Shown one piece after another: positions 33,406-41,925 of a stretch of 64,000 nt of DNA. A program made the translations under genes and the position numbers. The notes under the pieces are model-generated. The model was given only the letters and a program-made list of their open reading frames with translations, did no database searches and was not told where the DNA came from. The stretch comes from Porphyra umbilicalis (Eukaryota > Rhodophyta > Bangiophyceae > Bangiales > Bangiaceae), in contig KV918778.1 in assembly GCA_002049455.2 (NCBI GenBank), positions 421,868-485,867 of the forward strand. The letters run 5' to 3'. Positions within the stretch are counted from its first letter, which is position 1. Each line of letters opens with the position of its first letter.

Positions 33406-34112
33406 CGGCGGTGCGGCACGGCTACGCCCACAAGTACGCCAGCGCCCACGACGGGCTACGCGACAAGCGGGTGCCGCTGCCCGCCGCCGTCCTGATGCGA
33501 TTGTTGGAACTGGGGCGCGCCACGACCGACGTCGCTCTGCGTCGGCGCATGGCAGGGCTCGCCCTGACCGCACTCACCTTTGCACGCCCGGGAGGAGGGG
33601 CAAATCTCCGCCTACAAGACGTCACCCTCCAGCCGACGGCCATCACAATCCAGATTGCTAACTACAAGCACGGGGCGCGCGCCAACCGCGAACGCCTCGT
33701 CATCCGCATCCCCCGGCGCGCGGCGGGTGCCGCCGACTCGGCCTATGACTTGGTCCACGACCACGTCGCCGCCATGATCCTGGCAAAGGCCGCGCCGGCG
33801 CAGTACCTGTTTACGCCGTTGGGCGACTCCACACCGCTGCCCACCGAGGCGGCGACCGTGTGGATGCGGGAGGGGCTCTACCTTATCAACGTCAGCGCGC
33901 CAGCGGGTGCCCTCTACTCGGGGCACTCCCTCCGGGCGGGCGCCGCCACGGGCGCCCGTAGCGTCGGGTGCGAGCTCGACGCCATCGCGACGCTCATGGG
34001 AATGAAAAACAAGAGCACAACCACGGTGTCGGCAAACTACGTCGACGCCCTGGCGGAACCGGACGCCGCCGCACGGGAACTCTACGACCGCTACCTCGTC
34101 TTACGACGCTGA
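33060..34112 (+). CDS. Tyrosine recombinase of the YR retrotransposon
   Basis: Integrase-like recombinase that would insert the circular element. The core-binding part has STRDNYAAKWSSFVDFCQ; catalytic residues are Arg in LTFARPGGG (33585), the HSLR box (His 33924, Arg 33933) and the nucleophile Tyr in SANYVDAL (34038-34040). The C-terminus is VLRR, stop at 34110. The frame is open from further upstream (32523), overlapping the RT frame, and the true start is not clear. It is the same frame as gag. Confidence 0.88.
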   Translation, partial: RAGAAAAAWASAATAIGEHTFGYGPGAAAAASMLANQLAGSTRDNYAAKWSSFVDFCQASGYPPLPTTTEVVACYLDELYERGTVAPGTLQNYLTPINSVHALCQLEKPAVGPMLTAVRHGYAHKYASAHDGLRDKRVPLPAAVLMRLLELGRATTDVALRRRMAGLALTALTFARPGGGANLRLQDVTLQPTAITIQIANYKHGARANRERLVIRIPRRAAGAADSAYDLVHDHVAAMILAKAAPAQYLFTPLGDSTPLPTEAATVWMREGLYLINVSAPAGALYSGHSLRAGAATGARSVGCELDAIATLMGMKNKSTTTVSANYVDALAEPDAAARELYDRYLVLRR

Positions 34113-34134
34113 TGCGGCGCCTTCTCCATCGGTT

Positions 34135-34167
34135 GCTACCACGTCCAGACGGCGGCCCGACGGGGTA
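34135..34167 (+). repeat. Split direct repeat B1
   Basis: 33 bp beginning GCTACCACGTCCAGACGG, identical to B2 at 34638-34670, and directly followed by A2. Confidence 0.9.
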
Positions 34168-34417
34168 TGGCCGAGTTGAGCCTGCGGAGCCACGGGGTAC
34201 CCCGCAAGGGCCGGCCGAAAACCGGCCGAGCGCGGGGCGCTGGGCACCCGGGGGGTGTGGGGGGCTACTCCCCCCGCCCCCTCCCGGGCGCGGCGGACGC
34301 AGGACGCGGCCCGCCACACAGGGGCGCCCCGCCACCAGCCGGCGCCGGGGGTTTATCTCCCCGGCTGACGGCCAAGGGAACGCGAGGGGAGACCGGCAAG
34401 CACTTCCCAGTCTCACC
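34166..34417 (+). repeat. Split direct repeat A2
   Basis: Copy of A1 (29748-29999), positioned between B1 and B2. About 220 bp of unique sequence separates it from B2. Confidence 0.9.
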
Positions 34418-34637
34418 CGACCGACCACCCCGCCATCTCGCCCCCTCGCTTTTTCTTTCCCCTCGCCTTGCTCGTCGGGCCTGGCGCCGTCCGCCAGCCC
34501 CCTTCCCAGTCTGGGTTCCCTTGGTTGCCTCGACAAGTGTGGAGTGGCTCGAGCGCCCCGTCGCTCTCGCGAACCAACGACCTGCGTAGCATGTCGTAAC
34601 TTGCATCTAATTTTCAATTAAATCTCATAGTTCATTG

Positions 34638-34670
34638 GCTACCACGTCCAGACGGCGGCCCGACGGGGTA
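34638..34670 (+). repeat. Split direct repeat B2
   Basis: Identical to B1; forms the 3' end of the retrotransposon. The next bases, CCCGAACAGAC, belong to the right subterminal repeats of the host transposon. Confidence 0.9.
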
Positions 34671-34767
34671 CCCGAACAGACGGCCGAACAGATTGGCATC
34701 TGTTCTCATGTTCCCGAACAGGCCATTCTGTTCGGCGTTCTGTTGGGCTGCCTCGTTTACCGACGAA

Positions 34768-35076
34768 CGGCGACGGCTTCACGAGCGGGTCCATCTCCAT
34801 TGGGAAGGGGCCACCGCCGCCGCCGCCGCCACGGACGGGCGGGGGGGTGGGCGACGCGGCGGCGGCCGCCGCCGCGCGCGCGGCGGCCACAAGCGCGCCT
34901 CCGCCCCCGCCGCCGCCGCCGGTCGCCGACGCTGCCGCCGTCGGAACGCCCGCCGAGGTGTAGGACGACGCTGCAGCCACGCCGGCGGCAGCGGCAGCCG
35001 GGGTGGCGTCGCCGCCGCCGCCGCTGCCGACGCCGGGAGTTGCCGCGTACGGGCCCGCCGCGGGGCGGGCGGCGAG
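34768..35076 (-). pseudogene. CDC26-like gene fragment, start lost
   Basis: This is collinear with 56498-56802 at visibly lower identity (about one difference per eight to ten bases). It encodes the Ala/Gly-rich part and the MEMDPLV segment of the CDC26-like protein on the minus strand, but the N-terminal conserved MLRRLPTPIELT part is absent: homology ends at 35076 and unrelated sequence follows. Its 3' side abuts the right end of the 16.4-kb transposon, so the gene is broken on both sides. Confidence 0.75.
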
Positions 35077-35388
35077 CTCGCCGCGTCAGTTCTCTCAGAG
35101 ACTCCTGCTCGGTGCAGCCGCGTAGCTCTCGCTGCGTCGTTGTCACCCACGATACGATCTGCCAGACCTGACCATAAACTTCTGGCACAGTGTGTTCGTG
35201 CGTGCCGTGAAGAAAGAAGGCGCCACATCACATGTTTTTTGGCGGACTTATGTTCATATTGGTGCCGAATCACGTTCACGTCGCTCGCCGTGTAGACTGG
35301 GCCTTAGCGCTCCTTCGCTTTCATTCGAATTTGGACTGCCAGAATGGGGCTACGCATAACCCAGCAATGACGACCCCATTCAGACCGT
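35077..35388. other. Intergenic, nothing seen
   Basis: About 310 bp of ordinary composition between the CDC26 remnant and the copia target duplication. No frame, repeat or RNA gene was recognised. Confidence 0.5.
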
Positions 35389-35393
35389 CTCGT

Positions 35394-35660
35394 TGTTAGG
35401 CACCGCCAGACGGCCGTGCCCAACGGCGGCACGTGTCACCCGCCGCGGGCGGGTCGACGGGGAGATTGGTCGTGGATGGATTGCGTGGGCGACTTGTGAC
35501 CACGGACTGCGCGGGAGTTGTGACGAGTGTCAGCGAGGGTCCGCGATTGATGACGTGAGATTCCCGGTCGGTCCGCTGGGCTGTCTTGGGGGAGATATAG
35601 GGGTGGGCGTGGCGCGGCCACAGCCACTCGCATAAACGGACCAACGTGCATGACTTGACA
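35394..35660 (+). repeat. Copia 5' LTR
   Basis: 267 bp, TG...CA ends, three transitions relative to the 3' LTR. A short A/T-rich motif, gagatatagg, lies near 35588 and could be a promoter element. Confidence 0.93.
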
Positions 35661-35674
35661 GGTTATGGGCCCAG
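35661..35674 (+). other. Primer-binding site, half-tRNA(iMet) type
   Basis: GGTTATGGGCCCAG directly follows the LTR. It is complementary to the anticodon stem-loop of eukaryotic initiator tRNA(Met) (CTGGGCCCATAACC), not to a tRNA 3' end. The same arrangement is known from Drosophila copia, which is primed by a cut 5' half of that tRNA. Confidence 0.85.
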
Positions 35675-35810
35675 TGCTGACGGCGGCGATCCAAACGCCT
35701 CCGTCGTCACCGCCGCGCGCGATTCGACGCACTACCCCGCACGTTCAAACCCCTGCCCGTTGACCGACAAAGACAGGCGACCAGATCCGGATTTGACAGA
35801 CCCCGCCCCG

Positions 35811-37688
35811 ATGACTGACCCGGTGGTGACCAACGAGTTCCGGGTCGAGAAATTGGACAACGACTACGCCACATGGGCGATACTATTCCAGGCAAGCCTG
35901 GAGGACAAGGAGCTGTGGGAAGCGATCGCCGACCCGCAGCCCGACGCGGAGATTGACCCGACTGGGGCGGCCACGTGGGCCAAGAAGGACCGGCTCGCCT
36001 TCGGGCGCCTGAAGATGAGCGTCGCACTGCACCACCTCCCGACGGTGCAGTCGTGCTCAAGCGCCAAGGAGGCGTGGGACGCGCTGGCGGGCGTCTTTAC
36101 CGCCAAGATGAACGCCCGGCGCCTGCAGCTGACGCAGGACTTTGCCCTGCTCAAGATCAAGCCGGGAGAGACCTTGTTGGCCTACTCGGGGCGGGCCAAG
36201 AAGTTACAGCTGGAGATGGCGGCCACGGGCCACCCGTACGACGACAACACCGTGTTGATCCACTTCCTCAACGGTTTGGGCGACGACTACAAGACGGAGA
36301 AGAAGCTGCTTACGAACAACGGCTCCGCCATGCGCTGGGACGAGTTCATGCCCATGATGTACCCCATGGAGAATGAGCGCATCGACAGCACCACCGACAA
36401 GAAGGGCACCCCCGTCGGTGCCTACACCGCCCAGGGCGGCACCAGGTGGCCGCGGGATGTGCCCATGCCTCGGGAGGAGCGTCGCCGCCTGGTGGTATGC
36501 TGGGCGTGCGGGATCAAGGGGCACTACCAGCGGGAGTGCACCAAGGGGAGTGGCGACCGCCCCGGCACCGGAGGGGGACCGTCTGCTGCCGTCATGGCCA
36601 CCGGCACGCGGGCGGGCGGACAGCGCGTGGCTTCCAGCAACGACGCGCTTGGGGCACCCAGTGCACAGGGGACCCAACCCGCGGCGTCTGCATCGGTGGC
36701 CGGGGGCCGCGCTGGCGCCCCGGCGGGCGCCGCGTGGATGATTGACTCGGGTGAAACGAACCACATGCACACCCGCCGCGGGGGCTTTTGTACTTACAAC
36801 CCCGAGGCGTCCGAGGTGACCGTCGCCAATGGCTTCTCGGTGCATTCGCCGGGGCACGGCTCGCTCGCCCTGTCCACCTCCCTCGGCGGCACGGTGTCAC
36901 TCGGCCACACGCTCTATGTGCCGGGCATCACGGCCAATCTGCTGTCCGTTCGCGCCATGGCCAAGCGCGGTAAGGTGACGTTTGAGGGCGACGTGCGCAG
37001 CATCGAGCAGAACGGGCGGGTCGTGGGAACGGGGCACGTGGACACAAGCGAGCAGTACATCCTTGACGGTACCACCGTGGAGTCCGCGGCACTCACGGCG
37101 AAACCCTCGGCGGCCCCGGCAGGTGCAGCGGTGGCCTATGGCCGTGCCGGCGACGTTGGGCACCTGTGGCACCGACGTTTCGGGCACCTTGGCCTGGCCA
37201 ATGTCGCCAAGGTGGCCAAACTGACGACCGGCGTGACCCTCAAGCCGGGCGACGTGGCGACAACCGAGGGCGCCCCCTGCGTGCCCTGCGTGCAGGCCCG
37301 GCTAACCCATAGCACCCACGACGGCACCACGACCCACACCTCCAAGCTGGAGAAGCTGCATGTCGACGTCGTGGGGCCGCTGGACCCGTCCGAGGGGGGC
37401 GCCGTCCACTTCATGGCGGCGCTAGACGACGCGACCGAAATGGGGTTCGCCACCCCCATCAAGACCGAGGCCGAGGCGGGCCCGGCGCTGCGCGTCTGGG
37501 TCGCCCACCTCGAGAAGCAGACGAAGTTAAAAGTCAAGATAATCCGCTGCGACGGCGCGGGGGAGCTCGTCAACAGCGCCCCCATGATTGCGTTCTTCAA
37601 TGAGACGGGCATCAAGGCGGAGACGACGGCGCCCTACAACCCCCAGATGAATGGCAAGGCGGAGCGCCTGAACCGGACGATCATGTAG
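35811..37688 (+). CDS. Copia Gag-protease-integrase, ends at premature stop
   Basis: Starts MTDPVVTNEFRVEKLDN. Gag is of the UBN2 type (WAILFQASLEDKELWEAI), followed by a CCHC knuckle, CWACGIKGHYQREC (36498-36539). The aspartic protease motif is WMIDSGETNHM (near 36740). The integrase has an HHCC module (HRRFGHLG...CVPC) and the acids in LHVDVVGP, ALDDAT and NGKAERLNR. A TAG at 37686-37688 stops the frame two codons after NRT; the same frame reopens immediately. An upstream in-frame ATG at 35646 lies in the LTR and is a less likely start. Confidence 0.9.
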   Translation: MTDPVVTNEFRVEKLDNDYATWAILFQASLEDKELWEAIADPQPDAEIDPTGAATWAKKDRLAFGRLKMSVALHHLPTVQSCSSAKEAWDALAGVFTAKMNARRLQLTQDFALLKIKPGETLLAYSGRAKKLQLEMAATGHPYDDNTVLIHFLNGLGDDYKTEKKLLTNNGSAMRWDEFMPMMYPMENERIDSTTDKKGTPVGAYTAQGGTRWPRDVPMPREERRRLVVCWACGIKGHYQRECTKGSGDRPGTGGGPSAAVMATGTRAGGQRVASSNDALGAPSAQGTQPAASASVAGGRAGAPAGAAWMIDSGETNHMHTRRGGFCTYNPEASEVTVANGFSVHSPGHGSLALSTSLGGTVSLGHTLYVPGITANLLSVRAMAKRGKVTFEGDVRSIEQNGRVVGTGHVDTSEQYILDGTTVESAALTAKPSAAPAGAAVAYGRAGDVGHLWHRRFGHLGLANVAKVAKLTTGVTLKPGDVATTEGAPCVPCVQARLTHSTHDGTTTHTSKLEKLHVDVVGPLDPSEGGAVHFMAALDDATEMGFATPIKTEAEAGPALRVWVAHLEKQTKLKVKIIRCDGAGELVNSAPMIAFFNETGIKAETTAPYNPQMNGKAERLNRTIM

Positions 37689-38336
37689 CGCCTGCGGGCG
37701 GTGTTGTTGGAGTACAAGGTGCCGCGGTCGCTGTGGGCGGAGCTGCTGATGGCGCTCTTTTTCCTACGCAACCGCTCGCCCACCGCCGACGGCCAGGCCA
37801 CCCCCTATGAACGTTTCTACGGCGCGAAGCCGGACGTGGCCCACTTACGCGTGTCGGGCAGCCCCGCGTATGCGCTCAAGCAGAGCACCACCTACAACAA
37901 GCTCGACGCAAAGACGCTCCTGGGGACGATCGTCGGCTACGCTGCAGGCGGCCACGCCTTCCGCATCAAGTCGGCTGTCACCGGGAAAATCCTCATCCGC
38001 CGTGACGTCGTGGCCGACGAGACGGTGCCCGTCACGCCCGTGCACCCCAGCGCGCTGCCTGTCTCCCTCTTCCTGCCCGAGGGCTGGTCGATCGATACCC
38101 CTACGAGCAGCACCCGGGGGGATGACGGCGGCGGGGGGGACGTGCCGGGCAACGAAGTGCTGGGCGCCGGCATGGGGCGGGACGTCCCGGGCGACGACGT
38201 GCCAAGCGCCGACACGGCCGACACCACGGGCGCGGCCGCGCCGGGGGCTGCCGGCCTGCGCGACGACGGGCCACCGGCCACGGCTACTTCCTGCGCCACA
38301 GGGTGGCTTCCGAAACGCCCACCGCGTCCGCCTTGA
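37689..38336 (+). pseudogene. Copia integrase C-terminal part after the stop
   Basis: Continues the integrase in the same frame: RLRAVLLEYKVPRSLWAELL, the GKxP-like region FYGAKPDVAHLRVSG, and a variable Asp/Gly-rich linker. It would be translated only by readthrough of the TAG. The frame ends at 38334, just after the RT frame has opened. Confidence 0.8.
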
Positions 38337-39397
38337 CCGCCCTGGCGCATGTGCCCCCGACGCCAGCGCCGCTCCACTCCATGACGGTCGTCGACGCCGT
38401 GTCCCACCCCGAGTGGTGCGCCACGCCGCCCAAGACCCGCACCGACGCCCTCACCCGCCGCGACGCGCACCTGCGGCAACAGGCAATGGACGAAGAGATG
38501 GCCTCCTTGCGCGACGCCAACGCGTGGGAGCTCTTGGCACTGCCCTCCGGTGCCACCACCACCGGGGGCCGCTGGGTGTTTGACTTTAAGCGCGACGCCA
38601 ACGGCACCGTGACCCGCTACAAGGCACGGTACGTCGCGCAGGGCTACACCCAGCGGGCGGGTGTGGACTACATGGACGTGTGGGCACCATGCCCAGCGCG
38701 CGCAACGGTGCGCGCGGTGATGGCGATGGTCGCCGCCGACGACCTCGAACTACATGTCATTGACATCAAGACGGCCTACTTGAACGCCCCCATGGACATG
38801 GACGTATATGTGCAGCAGCCGGAGGGCTACGAGGTGGGCGCTCCGGGGACCGTCGCCCGCCTGCGGCACGCCCTCTATGGCTGCAAACAGGCAGGGCGAC
38901 TGTGGGGAAACCACTGCCACAAGACGCTAACGGACTTTGGCGCCGAGAGGTTAACGGCGGACCCGACGATGTACGTGTGGCGGCACGCGGTGCATGGGCC
39001 GATCCTCATCCTCGTCCATGTGGACGACATGGCCATCGCGGCCAAGACGCTGGCGGGCGTAGCGGCGGCCAAGGATGTGGTGCTGTCCACCTACAAGCGG
39101 CGGGACCTGGGAGCCTCCGACACATTCCTCGGCATGCGTGTTTGCCGCGACCGCGCGGCGGGCACGCTGTCGCTAAGCTGCCCGGGCGTCACCGTGGCGT
39201 TGCTGCAGCAGTTTGGGATGAGCGACTCTCGACCCAACAAGCTCCCGCTGCCGGCCAAAGCTTCTCTGGGGCGGACGGGGGAACAACCGCTGGTGGACAC
39301 TACGCCGTACGGGAACTGGTGGGAAGCATCCTCTACATCTCCACCACTACGCGGCCCGACCTCGCCTACGCCTCTGGGCTGCTGGCGCGCTACATGA
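38303..39397 (+). pseudogene. Copia reverse transcriptase part
   Basis: RVT_2-type polymerase: WELLALPSGATTTGGRWVFDFK, KARYVAQGYTQRAGVDYMDVWAP, IDIKTAYLNAPMDMDVYVQQPEGY and the catalytic pair in LVHVDDMAI. It is in a different frame from the integrase (change near 38290-38303). At 39311-39313 the loss of one G throws the frame off just before the ELVGSILYI block, so the following RNase H is in yet another frame. Confidence 0.88.
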
Positions 39398-39978
39398 GCA
39401 ACCCTGAGGAGCAGCATTTGACGGCGGCCAAGGGCGTTCTTCGATACCTTGCCGGGACGGTCAACTACGGGCTGTGCTACGGTGCCAGCGAGGCGTTGGC
39501 CGGCGCGGTCGACGCTGACTTTGGTGGTTGCCCGGAGATGAGGCGGTCGACCACCGGTTGGGTCTTTACCTGGAACGGCGCCGCCATCTCCTGGGGGAGC
39601 AAGCGGCAGCCCACCGTGTCGACCTCCACCGCGGAAGCCGAGTACGAGGCGGCCGCGGCGGCTACACGTGAGGCGCTATGGGTGCGCAAGCTCATGGTGG
39701 ACCTGGGCCAGCCGGCGGCGCCCATCGACATGGCTGAGGACAACCAGGCGTGCATCTCTCTCATCGCGAACCCCGAGACCACCGGGCGAGCGAAGCACAT
39801 CGACATCGCTCACCATATGGTGCGTGAGCGCGTGCTGATGGGGGAGGTGAAGTTTACCTACACACCGGGCGCCGAGGTGCTAGCCGACGGGATGACCAAG
39901 GCGTTGCCCACGCCCGCCTTCGACACCTTTCGCTCACGTATGGGCGTGTGCACCACCGGGGACGGGGCGGCGGGGTAG
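39314..39978 (+). pseudogene. Copia RNase H part
   Basis: ELVGSILYISTTTRPDLAYAS links to RNase H with AVDADFGGCPEMRRSTTGW, STAEAEYEAAA and AEDNQACISL, ending DGMTKALPTPAF, all typical of copia C-termini. A G-rich polypurine tract (40043-40049) precedes the 3' LTR after about 60 bp. Confidence 0.88.
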
Positions 39979-40042
39979 TCTGCTCGCGCCAGCCTTAGGG
40001 CATTGCGGCGCTGACCCGACCGACCGAGATGGCCACGGCCGT

Positions 40043-40049
40043 GGGGGGG
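40043..40049 (+). other. Polypurine tract of the copia element
   Basis: A run of seven G immediately before the TG of the 3' LTR, the expected site of second-strand priming. Confidence 0.65.
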
Positions 40050-40316
40050 TGTTAGGCACCGCCAGACGGCCGTGCCCAACGGCGGCACGTGCCACCCGCC
40101 GCGGGCGGGTCGACGGGGAGATTGGTCGTGGATGGATTGCGTGGGCGACTTGTGACCACGGACTGCGCGGGAGTTGTGACGAGTGTCAGCGAGGGTCCGC
40201 GATTGGTGACGTGAGATTCCCAGTCGGTCCGCTGGGCTGTCTTGGGGGAGATATAGGGGTGGGCGTGGCGCGGCCACAGCCACTCGCATAAACGGACCAA
40301 CGTGCATGACTTGACA
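40050..40316 (+). repeat. Copia 3' LTR
   Basis: 267 bp, matching the 5' LTR except for three transitions, and followed by the CTCGT target duplication. Confidence 0.93.
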
Positions 40317-40516
40317 CTCGTGGCTCGTTTCAGACAGGTCGATGCCGAACTACATCACGCCTGGCCCCAAACAGGGCCCCCAGAATGGGCTCTCCATTCA
40401 GCGTGCCACACGTTGCGCCTCTAGATTGCCTTATTGGAAGATAGGATCGACGTTGCAGAGTTTGCTCTTACGCTTTCGAACTCGCGCTGCAGCGTCGTGT
40501 TGGCCATTATGGCTAC

Positions 40517-40692
40517 TATTGCTGTCTTCCCAATTTTGGCCGATGTGGTCGAAGTCAAGAAAGGGTCTCGGTCAACTGCCCATTGGTCGAACGACTTTAT
40601 CCGGCTGAGTCGATGGCTGAAAAACAGTTTCGCACAGTTGATCACCCCTCTTGACATCGACAGCATCGGCCAAAATTAGGAAGACAGCAATA
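40517..40692. repeat. Inverted repeat pair with 118-bp spacer
   Basis: The arms at 40517-40545 and 40664-40692 are 29 bp, beginning TATTGCTGTCTTCC, with one mismatch. The spacer is unique sequence. It could be a small foldback element; the ends show no clear target duplication. Confidence 0.55.
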
Positions 40693-41785
40693 GAGAAGAC
40701 ACGTCCAACTTGTCGTTGTCAGCAACAGGCTGAACGTCATCAGGCTGGTGACTGAACTCAGCGTTGGCCCTGTTGGGCAGGCAGTCCGCTTTCAGGTTGA
40801 CCGGCGGGCAATCTTCGCGGGCAACATCGCGTTCCATTCCTTCAGGATGAGCTCGGACTTGTGTAAGTTGATCCTGCCTGAGAAGAAATTCAACAGGTCG
40901 ACCAAAAATATTTTTGCAGTCCACATTCCCCCACAGCGCGTTGATGAAATCTCGTGTCAGGTTCCAAGGTATCTGCAACAAGGCCGAACCGTATTGCTGC
41001 TCGACCCCTTTGCGTTCAGAGAGAGATCGAAAATGAGTACATAACTCCTCTTTGCCCAATCTTTAAGGAGAAGTTCACATCCTTCGAGACATATGTTGCG
41101 AGACTCGCCGCAATGATCCCTCGGAGGTCTCGGGGAAGAAGTGGAGCAAGACCCTGACGGAGGAAAGGATGTGACACCGGCCAGCATTGAGGATACATGC
41201 CAAAGATGCATTGAAAGACACGGTCGCTTTATTGTTGCTCGGCGCGGGCACGGGTGGCAGAGCAGACACGAAATCGATAAGAAAGCCACGGTGTGCTACA
41301 GAGTCACGCAGACATGTAGCTAACTGCACACAGCCGCAAACTCTGACAGAGCTACAGGCCACCGGACAACAGCAAGCTCACCATGTCAGCGACTCGCGGA
41401 CACCACGCATGCATGTGCGTATGACACAAGTTACTCGACTTCGATGTCAGCAACACCCATTGGTTTGCAAAGAAACAGAAGCCAAGAAAGAGGAAGCCAT
41501 CGCACATATGCATGGTAAGGATACATGGGGGACGGGCGAGCGAACACGAAAAAGAAGTACGTGGTCAGTTCATCCAACCCATCCACCACCCACCCACCGC
41601 GCGCGTCACACTATCCACACTGCGCCAGTGTGGATCCCCACCCAATCGCCACCACCACTAGTCCAGCGACTGCAAACGTCGTCCGGCCCGTCGTAGAGTG
41701 ACTCCCCCCCGCCCCCGTGCGAGCTGGAGAGAATGCGTGGGATGGAGGGGATGCAGATAAGAATACGACAGGAACGAGGGCGGTC

Positions 41786-41925
41786 GGCAGGAGGGTGGGC
41801 GGGGCGATCGAACAGAGGGTGGCCGGGGCTTCCGGCCAGGAGGGTGGGTGGGGCGGTCGACCAGAGGGTGGGCGGGGCGGTCCGCCAGGAGGGTGGGCCG
41901 AGCGGTCGGCCAGGAGAGCGAGCGG
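41786..41925. repeat. 24-26-bp imperfect tandem repeat
   Basis: About five units based on aggagggtgggcggggcggt followed by a variable cgaccag-type end. Confidence 0.65.

Larger units (their letters stand above)
29748..34670 (+). mobile_element. Tyrosine-recombinase retrotransposon (PAT/Ngaro-like DIRS)
   Basis: A 4923-bp element with the order A1 - gag - RT/RNase H - YR - B1 - A2 - B2. A1 (29748-29999) and A2 (34166-34417) are 252-bp direct repeats, and B1 (34135-34167) and B2 (34638-34670) are 33-bp direct repeats. The B1/A2 junction equals what joining B2 to A1 in a circle would give, the hallmark of split direct repeats. All three enzymatic modules are open, so the copy may be recent. It sits in the right subterminal region of the larger DNA transposon and shows no target duplication, as expected for recombinase-mediated insertion. 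Confidence 0.9.
18367..34765. mobile_element. 16.4-kb nested DNA transposon (CACTA/Plavaka-like)
   Basis: The left end reads CGTCGGTGAACGCGGCAGCC and continues CCAACAGA. The right end is the reverse complement of CGTCGGTAAACGAGGCAGCC continuing CAACAGA, so the terminal repeat is about 27 bp with two substitutions and one gap. Each end is flanked by AA. Subterminal CCGAACAGA/TCTGTTCGG repeats follow (about six at the left, eight at the right), a layout typical of CACTA-type elements. The interior holds a TNP2/Plavaka-like transposase and a long divergent accessory gene, plus a later tyrosine-recombinase retrotransposon at 29748-34670. Without that guest the element is about 11.5 kb. The uninterrupted locus at 56490-56510 gives the empty-site view. 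Confidence 0.75.
35394..40316 (+). mobile_element. Ty1/copia LTR retrotransposon, defective
   Basis: A 4923-bp element (the same length as the YR element, by coincidence) with 267-bp LTRs at 35394-35660 and 40050-40316. The LTRs start TGTTAGG, end GACA and differ at three positions. A perfect 5-bp target duplication CTCGT lies at 35389-35393 and 40317-40321. The domain order gag, protease, integrase, RT, RNase H is that of copia. One in-frame TAG (37686) and two frame changes (about 38300 and 39311) make this copy non-functional as given. Confidence 0.93.

Noticed and set aside
40676..41289. Minus-strand frames with protein-like composition
   Set aside because: Considered as transposase debris, but no motif or terminal repeat could be tied to them.
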